NCBI GenBank assembly: GCA_947593655.1
Contig: CANQDS010000009.1
Span: 1 to 48,308 of the forward strand
Origin: an uncultured Lachnospiraceae bacterium
GTDB taxonomy: Bacteria; Bacillota; Clostridia; Lachnospirales; Lachnospiraceae
Length of the DNA: 48,308 nucleotides
Reading direction: 5' to 3'
Below the pieces are notes generated by a model. It saw nothing but the letters and a program-made list of their open reading frames with translations, made no database searches and was not told where the DNA came from. Position numbers and translations under genes: made by a program. Shown piece after piece: positions 16,360-25,554 of this stretch (positions are counted from its first letter, which is position 1; every line of letters begins with the position of its first letter).

Positions 16360-16385
16360 AACAAATCCTTTCCATCATTTCAAAC

Positions 16386-17783
16386 TCACTGTAATCGTCC
16401 TTTTGTGCCCGAACGCCACATCACCATATTCGTACAGTCCATCGGAGATGTCGTATACGTATATGTTCGCATCCGCTTCTTCTCTACCCCAAGCATTACA
16501 AGCTGTCTTTGAATTTCGTCAGCATGTCCCGCATTGGTAATAAGAAAGAATGCTCCCGGAAAACGTCTGATTGCTTCCTCCGGTGACACGATCACTTTTC
16601 CCAGATAGGAACTCCCCCATTTTGCCTCATCATTATCACAAAATGCTGCAATATGATCTATGCCATTATTTCGGATCAGGCAATATGCACAGGAACCGAC
16701 AAAACCGCTTCCAAAAAGAATGACCTGTTCCTGTTTTGCAATATCAGCCAAGAAGCTCCGGATAGTCTCCGCCGCCACTTCCGCTTTCAAATGCGTATAA
16801 TAATCATAGAAATCCGGATTTTCCACAAACATTCGAATCTCAAACCATGCCGTTTCCGTAACCGAAGCCGGATGTAGAATTCCCTTCTCTATAAAATCTT
16901 TCAATATTGTCCGGAACTCTGCCAAAGCCTCCTTCGTTTCCTCTGCCGGCTGCCCCCATGTCAGCAGTTCCTGATAAGGCCGATGAGCAATAACAGCGAT
17001 CTCTCTGGCCAGAAAAGACATCTGCTCTGAATATTCCCCTCTCATTTCCTGCACGATCCGGATCAGATTCCTGCACTCGGCAAGATTAAACAAGACGCAT
17101 TTTCTATTATAAGTAGAGGAATTTACATTATCCCTGCGGTAACGGTAAAACGACTCATTCAAAAAGAAACCTCTTTGCAGATGCAGCGCCACCTGATACC
17201 GGAATCCACAGTCCTGAAATGCCGCTCCGGGCGTTTCCTGAAAAAAGATATGATGTTCCTGCAGAAACTCCCGCTTATAAATTCCGTTCCAGATAAAAAC
17301 ATCTATGGTCTGTCTTCTGTTCATATAAGTATCTGACGTAACTACTGTATGATAGGCCACACCACTATACTTCTTTAAAGAATACCTCAAAAACATGCGT
17401 TCCCCGTCCTCCAGTGTCGTGAATACGTCAAAATCCGATTTCACAACCTCCGCGTCGTTTTCCTCTGCATAACCATACAATGTCTCATACATACGGGGCA
17501 GAATAAAATCATCTGTCTCCACAATCCCGATATATTCCCCCGACGCTTCCCTGATTCCAAGGTTCATCTGATAACCATAGCTTTTCTTCTCTGATTTTAT
17601 CACGCGGATACGTGCATCATTTTTCGCATATTCTTCCAATATCTCCCATGTGCCATCTGTGGAGCCCGCGTCCACGCATAAAATTTCTATGTCTTTTAAT
17701 GTCTGGCAGATCACGCTTTCCATGCATTCCCGAATATATGGAGCCACGTTCAGGGATGGCATAATAATCGATACTTTTGGCAT
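16386..17783 (-). CDS. GT2 glycosyltransferase with C-terminal Rossmann-like module
   Basis: A 465-residue protein. The GT-A domain occupies about 1-220: MPKVSIIMPSLNVAPYIREC, LCVDAGSTDGT, and IGIVETDDFI as the DxD-type site. A helical middle section follows. From about 355 the shared module appears (VILFGSGFVGSCAY, FCDNDEAKWGSSYLG, VSPEEAI). The closest relative in the window is the 19192-20553 protein, with the same architecture. The ATG overlaps the 3' end of the upstream gene by 34 nt and sits 6 nt after AAGGA. The sugar and acceptor cannot be told. Confidence 0.9.
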   Translation of the reverse strand: MPKVSIIMPSLNVAPYIRECMESVICQTLKDIEILCVDAGSTDGTWEILEEYAKNDARIRVIKSEKKSYGYQMNLGIREASGEYIGIVETDDFILPRMYETLYGYAEENDAEVVKSDFDVFTTLEDGERMFLRYSLKKYSGVAYHTVVTSDTYMNRRQTIDVFIWNGIYKREFLQEHHIFFQETPGAAFQDCGFRYQVALHLQRGFFLNESFYRYRRDNVNSSTYNRKCVLFNLAECRNLIRIVQEMRGEYSEQMSFLAREIAVIAHRPYQELLTWGQPAEETKEALAEFRTILKDFIEKGILHPASVTETAWFEIRMFVENPDFYDYYTHLKAEVAAETIRSFLADIAKQEQVILFGSGFVGSCAYCLIRNNGIDHIAAFCDNDEAKWGSSYLGKVIVSPEEAIRRFPGAFFLITNAGHADEIQRQLVMLGVEKKRMRTYTYTTSPMDCTNMVMWRSGTKGRLQ

Positions 17784-19126
17784 AAGTCTTCCTTTTCTTT
17801 TCTGATCTTTTTCATTGTTTCCATCATGGAATCATGATAAATTGCCTTAAAAAAAGCATAACTGTTATCATAATTCCGAAAATAGAAATAATCCTGCTCA
17901 TTTGCGATCATGTTTCCATATACATCAATATAAATTTCCGGCAGCTTGTTCTCCCTGACTTCTTTTACATGCTTACAGATATGAATTACTTTATCAAATT
18001 TAAAATCATCTGTAATTCCCTGTTTTTTTCCGAATTCACCGATCACAATTTTCATTCCAGAATTCATTTTATGGATCCTGTCCAAAACCCGTTCCACAGT
18101 CTCCTTAGGCACATCCGGCAAGATATCCACCCGTACACAGCTGCAGCCTTCCAGTTCCTTTCTTAGCAGCTGATACCCATCTCCCTGCAATTCATTAATT
18201 CTGCGCTCCCCTGCTTTTCCGCGTTTGTCACAGATAAAATCTTCTAAGATGTACTTTTCTGTATCAAAAATATCCATGCGTCCCTTATAATAAGCCCCAT
18301 ACATATAAGTAAACGCCCGCGACAAAACATATTCCGTAAACCGCTCCATATCCTTTTCCGGCATATATTTTGCAAAAAAACGGTAACGATTGCGAATTAG
18401 GTAATATCTTACAAAAGTGTTTGTTTTCCTTTGACGCATACCGCTTTTATGCCATGCTTTTGCACTGCCCAGCGACACGATGCGGTATCCTGAGAGTTTA
18501 ATTCGATATCCTAATTCAATATCATCATAATAAATAAAATGCGCTTCATCCATTCCTCCGCATTTCAACAGAACTTCCCGCTTCACCATAGCGGCTGTCG
18601 CCGCCGCAAAATCACATTCTCTTGCCTGATCTGCCTCCTTGCAGTCTAATTTTCCACACCATTCTGATCCATCAATGAACTTCTCAAAATCAATCGTCTT
18701 GGCATAATCCATAATCCGTTTCGGGTCATCTGACATCATGATCTTAGCTCCGACCATTCCAACATCCGGTTTCTGTTCAAGATAACAATACAATTTCCCG
18801 ATCGTATCAGACGCCACATATGCATCATTATCAAGCATCATAATATACGGATAATCTTTTTCTACTGCCAGACGCAATCCTCTTCCGAAACCGCCGGAAC
18901 CGCCAAGATTTTCTGCATTTTGTACAATTGTTACACTTTCACCAAACTTTTTCTGAATCCGATCTGCCGAACCGTCTGTTGAAGCATTATCTACAACATA
19001 AATATCACACTTAACATTCTCCGACCCTATTACCGCATCTATGCATTTTATCGTATCCTTGCCGCCATTGTAATTGCATATGACCACTGCAATCTTATCT
19101 TTTTCCACCGTTATCTCACTTTTCAT
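17750..19126 (-). CDS. GT2 glycosyltransferase (GlfT-like/rhamnosyl type)
   Basis: A 458-residue protein. The first about 300 residues are a GT2 domain with VVICNYNGGKDTIKCIDAV, VVDNASTDGSADRI, IMMLDNDAYV as the metal site and GGMDEAHFIYYDDIELGYR as the acceptor-side acidic loop, the layout of galactofuranosyl- and rhamnosyltransferases such as GlfT and WbbL. The C-terminal about 140 residues (VRVDILPDVPKETVERVL, KVIHICKHVKEV, EIYIDVYGNMIANEQDYFY) are a separate alpha/beta domain I cannot name; it lacks the clear GxGxxG of the shared module. It is one of few glycosyltransferases in the locus without that module. Confidence 0.85.
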   Translation of the reverse strand: MKSEITVEKDKIAVVICNYNGGKDTIKCIDAVIGSENVKCDIYVVDNASTDGSADRIQKKFGESVTIVQNAENLGGSGGFGRGLRLAVEKDYPYIMMLDNDAYVASDTIGKLYCYLEQKPDVGMVGAKIMMSDDPKRIMDYAKTIDFEKFIDGSEWCGKLDCKEADQARECDFAAATAAMVKREVLLKCGGMDEAHFIYYDDIELGYRIKLSGYRIVSLGSAKAWHKSGMRQRKTNTFVRYYLIRNRYRFFAKYMPEKDMERFTEYVLSRAFTYMYGAYYKGRMDIFDTEKYILEDFICDKRGKAGERRINELQGDGYQLLRKELEGCSCVRVDILPDVPKETVERVLDRIHKMNSGMKIVIGEFGKKQGITDDFKFDKVIHICKHVKEVRENKLPEIYIDVYGNMIANEQDYFYFRNYDNSYAFFKAIYHDSMMETMKKIRKEKEDLCQKYRLLCHP

Positions 19127-19191
19127 TTTCTTAATTTTCTCCCATATTATCTTTTTATAGGATTGACATACTACACTTTTTCACAAAAGAT

Positions 19192-20553
19192 TTACAGCAA
19201 TCGAAGAATATTTTCTTTTTGTATTCCTATACTGCATAGCTGTTCTTCTATCTCATCCGTATGGCATTTGTTTGCAATCAGGTATACACATTCCCCAAAA
19301 TGCTCAACCTTCTCCGTTGGAGAAATGACCGTAAAGCCATATTTTTGTGTTCCCCATAATTCCCTGTTGTTATCGCAGATTGCCCCAATTTCTCTTCCAT
19401 GCTCCATCAATAATCTCACTGCACGTTTTCCGCGCAATCCTGCGCCAAATACCACCGTTTTCTTTCCTTGTGTTTTTGACAATATCCACTCTGTATTTTC
19501 CCGCAATACAGAGTCTCTCTGTTTTAAGTCTGTCGCATATTTTTCAATATCGTCCGCCATTACCTGAAAATATTGATAAAAGACATCCAAATCATCTGGC
19601 ACAACCAATTTCAGCTTCAAAGCTCGTCCAACCTCTTCCATAAACCAATTTGAATATGGTTCAATATATTCAGAATGTACATCATAATCAGTAATTCTCA
19701 ACAATTTAGTCAGTTCACCATAAAACGACTGAACCATGTGGCGGTATAGTCCTGGCAAATAAACCAGTTTATTAAAAACGGCTTCGTTCTCCAAGAGACG
19801 CTTAAATTCCTGACAGGAATATTGTAACCCATGCAAAGAATTCATAGAAGACATTTCACGGTCTGTCCGATACCTGTACAAAGACTTATCTGAATAATAT
19901 ACTTTCTGCGCACATGCCAATATCTGCTGAACAAAACCAATATCTTGGAATGCCGCTCCCTTTGATTCATTTAACCAAATATCGTTTTTTACCAAAAATT
20001 CTCTGCTATAAATTCCTCTCCAAATACCATAATCATTGGCATAAAAATATATTATTTTACGCGGATCAATCAGCTTGTTATATTGTGATTGATCCTTTTT
20101 CCACATGCTAATCTGCTGAAATACTCTGCTTCCATCCGTTTGCGTATAAAAGCTGTTATAATCCGCTTTTACCACATCTGCCTTTGTCTGGTCTGCTATG
20201 GCATAAAGAGTTTCATACATGTCCAACGACACATAATCATCTGTTTCCACAATTGCAATGTATTTCCCCTTTGCCGCCCGTATTCCAGTATTCACCTGAT
20301 AACCATAACTTTTTACATCGCTGCGAATCAGGCGAACAGACACCATGTTTTCCTTATTGTCCGCGTATGAGCAAAGCTTCTCCCATGTGCCATCCGTGGA
20401 ACCCGCATCAATACAAATAATCTCTATCTCTTTTAATGTTTGATTTATGACTGATTGTATACACTCGTCTATATACTCCACTACATTGAAAGAGGGCATA
20501 ATGACTGATACTTTAAGTGCATCATCATACTTACTTTGGGCTTTTCTTCCCAT
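19192..20553 (-). CDS. GT2 glycosyltransferase with C-terminal Rossmann-like module
   Basis: A 453-residue protein closely parallel to the 16386-17783 protein: KVSVIMPSFNVVEYIDEC, CIDAGSTDGT, IAIVETDDYV, then a helical middle and the module from about residue 360 (KTVVFGAGLRGKRAV, CDNNRELWGTQKYG, TVISP). The frame is open 14 codons further upstream, but GAGGAG lies 4 nt before the ATG at 20553. That start also leaves a clean 28-nt gap after the upstream stop. The two look like an old duplication that later changed specificity. This is the first gene with clearly lower GC content when read toward 35 kb. Confidence 0.9.
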   Translation of the reverse strand: MGRKAQSKYDDALKVSVIMPSFNVVEYIDECIQSVINQTLKEIEIICIDAGSTDGTWEKLCSYADNKENMVSVRLIRSDVKSYGYQVNTGIRAAKGKYIAIVETDDYVSLDMYETLYAIADQTKADVVKADYNSFYTQTDGSRVFQQISMWKKDQSQYNKLIDPRKIIYFYANDYGIWRGIYSREFLVKNDIWLNESKGAAFQDIGFVQQILACAQKVYYSDKSLYRYRTDREMSSMNSLHGLQYSCQEFKRLLENEAVFNKLVYLPGLYRHMVQSFYGELTKLLRITDYDVHSEYIEPYSNWFMEEVGRALKLKLVVPDDLDVFYQYFQVMADDIEKYATDLKQRDSVLRENTEWILSKTQGKKTVVFGAGLRGKRAVRLLMEHGREIGAICDNNRELWGTQKYGFTVISPTEKVEHFGECVYLIANKCHTDEIEEQLCSIGIQKENILRLL

Positions 20554-20581
20554 AACGCTCCTCGACTTTCCGAAACCAACA

Positions 20582-21937
20582 TTAAAGACAACCAATTAAA
20601 TTCTTTTCAAAAATATCAAGTGAAAAATATTTATCATATACACTTCGTGAAGCCTGTCCTATCTTTTTTGCCTGCTGATAATTATTCACGGCCCACATTA
20701 TTTTTTCCCGCAATTCTTCAATGTTTTCACTTTTAAAAATCAACGCATTTTGGTTATCTTTTAATAACTGTGAAATTCCTGCAGCATCAGAAACAATAGA
20801 AAATTTCATATTCATGCAGGCTTCTGCCACTACCACAGGCATTGCATCCTGTCTTGAACAGCAGATAATCCCATCTATTGTCTGATAGATATGCGGCATT
20901 TTAGAATTATCCACTTCTCCAATTACTTCTATGCAATCATTCTGATCAACGATTTTCAAGCTGTCATTACCCAAAGTGCCTGCACCTATTATTAAAAACC
21001 GGGATTTCTCCTTAATATATTCAGGCAAATGATCTATTGCATTTATCAAAAGATCCTGCCCTTTTATTCTACTGATTCCACCTATGCATGCCATAACAAT
21101 TTTATTCTTTTCAGATACCTTATTTTCATAAAGATTATAGTCTTTCAATCCATAAAACAGCCTGTTTACTTTAATATCTTCACCATATATTTGCCATATA
21201 TTTTCATCTACGACAGGGCTTACTGACATTATCCGAATACTTGATTGAGAAGCGATTCTTCTAAATATACGCTTACTGATATCACTTTTTCTGGCCGATT
21301 CATGTATCCACCATATTGTTTTCAGACCGGTTCCACTGAAATAGTCAGCAATATCATAAAGCCATACCGTATTAACCCATATCATGCATGCTTTTGATTT
21401 GATCAGGGCGAGCGTTTTGTCCTCAGTAATGATATCTTCACATACGACCACAGTGATGCCTTGAGCTATGAATTTTTCGCGAAGCACACCGTCTTCTCTG
21501 GAAATCACAACTATATTGTAATTATTTTTTTTCATCAGCACAGTAGCCTGGAATAATACATTTTGCGCACCCGTAGAGGTAAGCGCATGGCTGAAAATTG
21601 CTATTAAATTCCCTGAAATCTCATTAATATCTCCATAAGTTACAATTTCATCATGTTGAAATACCGTCCACGGCCTGTTGAGATCATATATTTTATCATC
21701 ATTGATTCCCATTTCCACTAATTGCTCTCTCATGGCAGCACGATGAATGCTCATCAAGAAAATAAAATCATATTCCAAACCAACCGCTTCTTGAGGCGAA
21801 TATATTTTTTTCCCTTCAAAATACTTCCCCTGCTTTCCTTTATCATTATCTAAAAATCCCACAATAATAATGTCGTCTCTTAGTTTGCCTTTATATCTTT
21901 CATAAACTTTCCCTGTTCCAAAAATTAATATTCTCAT
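20582..21937 (-). CDS. GT4 glycosyltransferase with N-terminal Rossmann-like module
   Basis: A 451-residue protein. The module leads: ILIFGTGKVYERYKG, FLDNDKGKQGKYFEG, YSPQEAV. From about residue 110 a GT-B fold retaining glycosyltransferase of family 4 follows. ISGNLIAIFSHALTSTGAQN is the N-lobe glycine-rich loop, VMACIGGISRIKGQDLLINA begins the nucleotide-sugar lobe and CCSRQDAMPVVVAEACM carries the conserved acidic-x7-E site with D in the first position. Replacement of the first glutamate by aspartate is mild. An in-frame GTG lies six bases upstream; the ribosome site is weak for both. Confidence 0.88.
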   Translation of the reverse strand: MRILIFGTGKVYERYKGKLRDDIIIVGFLDNDKGKQGKYFEGKKIYSPQEAVGLEYDFIFLMSIHRAAMREQLVEMGINDDKIYDLNRPWTVFQHDEIVTYGDINEISGNLIAIFSHALTSTGAQNVLFQATVLMKKNNYNIVVISREDGVLREKFIAQGITVVVCEDIITEDKTLALIKSKACMIWVNTVWLYDIADYFSGTGLKTIWWIHESARKSDISKRIFRRIASQSSIRIMSVSPVVDENIWQIYGEDIKVNRLFYGLKDYNLYENKVSEKNKIVMACIGGISRIKGQDLLINAIDHLPEYIKEKSRFLIIGAGTLGNDSLKIVDQNDCIEVIGEVDNSKMPHIYQTIDGIICCSRQDAMPVVVAEACMNMKFSIVSDAAGISQLLKDNQNALIFKSENIEELREKIMWAVNNYQQAKKIGQASRSVYDKYFSLDIFEKNLIGCL

Positions 21938-22008
21938 AATCACTCACACCATAGCAATTCTGTGCAACCTATATCCAATCGCCCTTATAATATTTCTCTG
22001 CGTAGTCA

Positions 22009-23112
22009 CTAATATAGATTTTTTTGTTTTACAAAAAACAGCTTTAAATCTGTACTGTGATGCAAAAAATATATCCCAGTCAATTCTTCTGCAATATAGC
22101 CTATATGCCTAGGTTGCATCGCTATTTTTCTTGCATTCAGTTCCTGTTCATACGTTTCCAAGAGCAACATCATCCACTGGTAATAATCATCAAAAACTTT
22201 TTTTGAGCAAATAACCATATTTGACGGAATCAACAGCCCCTCACGGATATAATTATAAAAACAATCCATATATTGAGGTGCCTTGCTAAGAAACACTTGC
22301 TCCATCAAAGGATCCCCACACCAATAATGTCCTCTGCTCGCGAAATAAATAACCGGCTCCGCTAATATTACATCTATCCCAGTATTCAGAAGTTCCAAAA
22401 TTTCATCATCACTTATATTAAACACTCGACTATAATGGTACAGCCCAACATACCTATGAACATGATCATTCTTATATATCCAATACCCTGCCGTCAATTC
22501 ACAATAAAAATGATTCTTTGAAGAAATATTATCCCCTGTATCATCCCTGATGTCACACATATCAACATCTGTCAAAGCACTGCCAGCCTGTATATATCTA
22601 AGCATTTTCGAATCAAACCTCTGTACTGATTGACGGGTATTATTATGGGAAGTAACAATATAAATAGCCAAATTACGCATATCTGCTTTCTTTTCATATA
22701 CATCTGGTACATGTTTCATAGAAATATTCCAGCCATATTGCCCATAATACTCTTTCTCATGCCTGCTGAGTTCACCATACATTCTTATTCCATGCAAAAT
22801 GTGCTGAAACCCATATATTTCAAGCATATTTCTTATCTCATCCTGCTTTTTCAATGCATTAGAAATAATAATTACCCCTTCTCGTTTATGCTGTTCTATG
22901 ATTTCTGAAATCTCTACTACAGGAATTTCACCTATGCTATCAGGATTATTTTCTTTGGAGCTAACCACATAACACATGATTTGTTTTCCGTACTTATATA
23001 TTTCATTTTCAATGTTTAACCCAAAATTACTGTGTTTATGCTCCCTTGCAGCTCTAGCGCCAAAAATCATTACATATTCTGTCTCTTTTAATATATCTTT
23101 TACACTTTTCAT
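22009..23112 (-). CDS. DUF4422 capsule-type glycosyltransferase with N-terminal Rossmann-like module
   Basis: A 367-residue protein. Residues 1-115 are a diverged copy of the module (VMIFGARAAREHKHS, then VVSSKENNPDSIGEIPV). Residues about 145-360 match DUF4422, found in capsule clusters and generally treated as a glycosyltransferase: LAIYIVTSHNN, KNHFYCELTAGYWIYKN, VGLYHYSRVF, PSNMVICSKKVFDDYYQW. The start codon overlaps the upstream stop by 4 nt (23109-23112), so translation is coupled to the FkbM gene. No signal peptide is present, in line with cytoplasmic action. Confidence 0.88.
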   Translation of the reverse strand: MKSVKDILKETEYVMIFGARAAREHKHSNFGLNIENEIYKYGKQIMCYVVSSKENNPDSIGEIPVVEISEIIEQHKREGVIIISNALKKQDEIRNMLEIYGFQHILHGIRMYGELSRHEKEYYGQYGWNISMKHVPDVYEKKADMRNLAIYIVTSHNNTRQSVQRFDSKMLRYIQAGSALTDVDMCDIRDDTGDNISSKNHFYCELTAGYWIYKNDHVHRYVGLYHYSRVFNISDDEILELLNTGIDVILAEPVIYFASRGHYWCGDPLMEQVFLSKAPQYMDCFYNYIREGLLIPSNMVICSKKVFDDYYQWMMLLLETYEQELNARKIAMQPRHIGYIAEELTGIYFLHHSTDLKLFFVKQKNLY

Positions 23113-24218
23113 TTTTCTCTCAATCTTCCTATTTTTCCTCTCACAATGCCTTTTCGCAGTTCAGGTGCATCAAGGACATCGGAGTCATGCAAAAACAGCA
23201 TATATCCTTTCGAAGTTTCTGTTGAAAGACCATAACACCGTAATAATGCACTTATTTTTTCTTCATCACCATGTCTGTGATATGCACAAACAGCGCATCG
23301 TAAATCATTACTGTTTCTGAATACTTCATCTGCGCCAACTAATGCATCTACTTCTGCCCCTTCAATATCCATTTTTATAAAATTCACAGATTCTGTTATT
23401 AATGTATTCAAACTTATAGTACTTTCTGAATCTATATTACTGAGAAATTTATTGCAAAATACAATTTTCTCCTTATAAGGAAAAAATGTATACTGCAATG
23501 CCTCCATCCACTCTTTATCACATTCAATCAGATAGATCTTACTTGCTTTGTCAATATTATGTAATGAAAAATTGCCCTCACAAACGCCTGCATCAACTAT
23601 TACATCACCATCTTTAACTGATATATCGCCATATTCATATAAATGCGGAGAATTAAAGTCCTGCTCGCCCCAGACATTTCCTACATATAATTTTCCTCTT
23701 TTATTAACATAATTCTTATAACTACGTTTTAGATACATCTTCTTTTCTTCAAAATAAATAAAATGTAAATCTACCTCTTTATCATAATATACTTCATGAA
23801 GGATTTTTCTATCATCAGCTTTATCATAATAATATACGTTCAGCTTTGCATCATTTTTTATTTTATTAATTATTTTACATATTTCATAATCATTCGTATT
23901 TTTATATTTATCAAAAATCAACTGCTTATATGGTGTGAAAATATCCACAATTTTATTTTCCAATATTCCAAGTTCATCAACAATCTGCCTATATATTTCT
24001 TCTCTGTTTTTTACCCATATGCAAATATAATCAAAACTAATGTTTCCTATTGCATCTGGTGGAAAAATATTATATTTTCCTACCATGCCCCCCCATTTCT
24101 TTTGATCATTATCAATAAATCCAATAATTTTATTTTCCGAAACAACATTTATTTTATTAAAAAATTCAATATTGCTTAATGCAACTGCCCCTGTTCCCCA
24201 TATTAAAAATCTATTCAT
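23109..24218 (-). CDS. FkbM-family methyltransferase with N-terminal Rossmann-like module
   Basis: A 369-residue protein. The module leads (FLIWGTGAVALSNIEFF, FIDNDQKKWGGMVG, PPDAIG). The C-terminal about 190 residues are a SAM methyltransferase of the FkbM type: GDVIVDAGVCEGNFSLHN binds SAM, YLIECDKEW ends with the ribose-binding acid, and VNFIKMDIEGAEVDALVGA is the hallmark FkbM motif. Such enzymes O-methylate sugars of surface glycans or antibiotics. It likely methylates a hydroxyl of this polymer. It heads a coupled pair with the DUF4422 gene. Confidence 0.92.
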   Translation of the reverse strand: MNRFLIWGTGAVALSNIEFFNKINVVSENKIIGFIDNDQKKWGGMVGKYNIFPPDAIGNISFDYICIWVKNREEIYRQIVDELGILENKIVDIFTPYKQLIFDKYKNTNDYEICKIINKIKNDAKLNVYYYDKADDRKILHEVYYDKEVDLHFIYFEEKKMYLKRSYKNYVNKRGKLYVGNVWGEQDFNSPHLYEYGDISVKDGDVIVDAGVCEGNFSLHNIDKASKIYLIECDKEWMEALQYTFFPYKEKIVFCNKFLSNIDSESTISLNTLITESVNFIKMDIEGAEVDALVGADEVFRNSNDLRCAVCAYHRHGDEEKISALLRCYGLSTETSKGYMLFLHDSDVLDAPELRKGIVRGKIGRLREK

Positions 24219-24253
24219 ATATACATTTCCTCATATATCCTGTTATATTATTA

Positions 24254-25384
24254 CTAGCTAACATAATCTGAAATTGCAATCCCATAATTCGGAATTAATA
24301 AATTTGCACTTGGCATGTTGCAAGCAATTTTAGACAAGACTTCTTCTAAGTTTCTCATGCCTAATGCAAGAATTATGCCTGTATCATTGTCCATAACAAA
24401 GCTGTCATAAGCAATCACGTTATCTCCATCGTTATTCTTTTTTTCTGTAACAATATATTTTTCAAACTTAATTCCTCTGCATTGAAAATACTTACTCACT
24501 AAATTTCCTATTTTCCCATTCCCGTATATATAAATTTTAGAATATCTTTTGCAAAATTCATTAAGTTGCCGGTACCCAAAAGGCTGGAATATATGATCTA
24601 AACGCAACATATGTCTTTTTATTAAATCAACATCATACATAGTATATTCAGATATGTAATTAAGAGCTATCTTCGCCTTTTCAAAATTAGCTAATGCTAA
24701 AGCCTTTCGTTTCACTAATGGCATTTTTGCAACAGACAGTAATTCTGTAATATAATGCACATAGATTAATTCTGAATGATCAATAGGAAAATTCGTATTG
24801 TACGTATCCGTATATACTGAATATTTAAATTTTTGGGCAAAAAAGCATGTGAAACGAATTTCAAAATTGAATATGGCATCATGCAAATTGAGTGGATACT
24901 CCATTTGTTCCCAAAACAAACGGAATGATGTAGAAAGAAACAATTTTTTTCTTACTGCCAAAAAATAGGATTGGACATGTGTTGGCAGTGCAATGCCATC
25001 ACATTTGTAATTTTCCTGTTTTGTCATGCCCCAAAAATCCACATTCTGCTTATCCATTTTTTCAAATACATCACACCAAGGATATACAGGGCCATAAAAA
25101 GTATCATTCAGCAAAATAATCTCATCCCAATTTTCCCATTTTTCATTTTTCATAAATTTTGTAAAAACATCCTTATACGCACCTGCATCAAACCCTTTAT
25201 TTTCACGTTCATAGATATTTTCTGTAAAGATTTCCAGCTTTTTCCTTTCTGTTTTTCTAAGTTTTCCATTTGACACTACTACTATTTTTTTTGTTATTTC
25301 CATTAAACTATCAAGTAAATATTTGACATAATCATCTATGAAACCTTCAAAGTCATAAAATACAAATACAGCCATCCTATTCAT
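24254..25384 (-). CDS. RgpF-like rhamnan synthesis protein with C-terminal Rossmann-like module
   Basis: A 376-residue protein. Residues 1-240 match the rhamnan synthesis F family: VFVFYDFEGFIDDYVKYLL, VVVSNGKLRKTE, ERENKGFDAGAYKDVF, EIILLNDTFYGPVYPW. RgpF proteins extend rhamnose-rich wall polysaccharides in streptococci; rhamnose here is inference, since no dTDP-rhamnose genes are present. The module closes the protein (KIYIYGNGKIGNLVSKYF, IVTEKKNNDGDNVIAY), without the DN..WG core. AAGGTGA precedes the ATG, which overlaps in an ATGA with the stop of a GT2 remnant. Confidence 0.88.
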   Translation of the reverse strand: MNRMAVFVFYDFEGFIDDYVKYLLDSLMEITKKIVVVSNGKLRKTERKKLEIFTENIYERENKGFDAGAYKDVFTKFMKNEKWENWDEIILLNDTFYGPVYPWCDVFEKMDKQNVDFWGMTKQENYKCDGIALPTHVQSYFLAVRKKLFLSTSFRLFWEQMEYPLNLHDAIFNFEIRFTCFFAQKFKYSVYTDTYNTNFPIDHSELIYVHYITELLSVAKMPLVKRKALALANFEKAKIALNYISEYTMYDVDLIKRHMLRLDHIFQPFGYRQLNEFCKRYSKIYIYGNGKIGNLVSKYFQCRGIKFEKYIVTEKKNNDGDNVIAYDSFVMDNDTGIILALGMRNLEEVLSKIACNMPSANLLIPNYGIAISDYVS

Positions 25385-25508
25385 GAGCTATCACCTTGCC
25401 TATAATCTCTTATGTAATCATCTGAGTCTATAAAGCACATATATTTCCCCTGTGCACCCTCAACTGCTCTGTGTACATAAGCTTTTGTATTATATTGCTT
25501 TCTCAATT
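25381..25508 (-). pseudogene. Remnant of a GT2 glycosyltransferase gene
   Basis: Minus-strand translation gives NTKAYVHRAVEGAQGKYMCF followed by IDSDDYIRDYRQGDSS and a stop. This is the middle of a GT2 domain, including the DSDD metal site, with no start and no remainder. Its TGA overlaps the ATG of the RgpF-like gene, so an intact glycosyltransferase gene once sat upstream in the operon and was deleted down to about 40 codons. Confidence 0.75.
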
Positions 25509-25554
25509 ATAATATGTAAATGACACCCTAAATTCATTATCTTTTTACTGTTTT

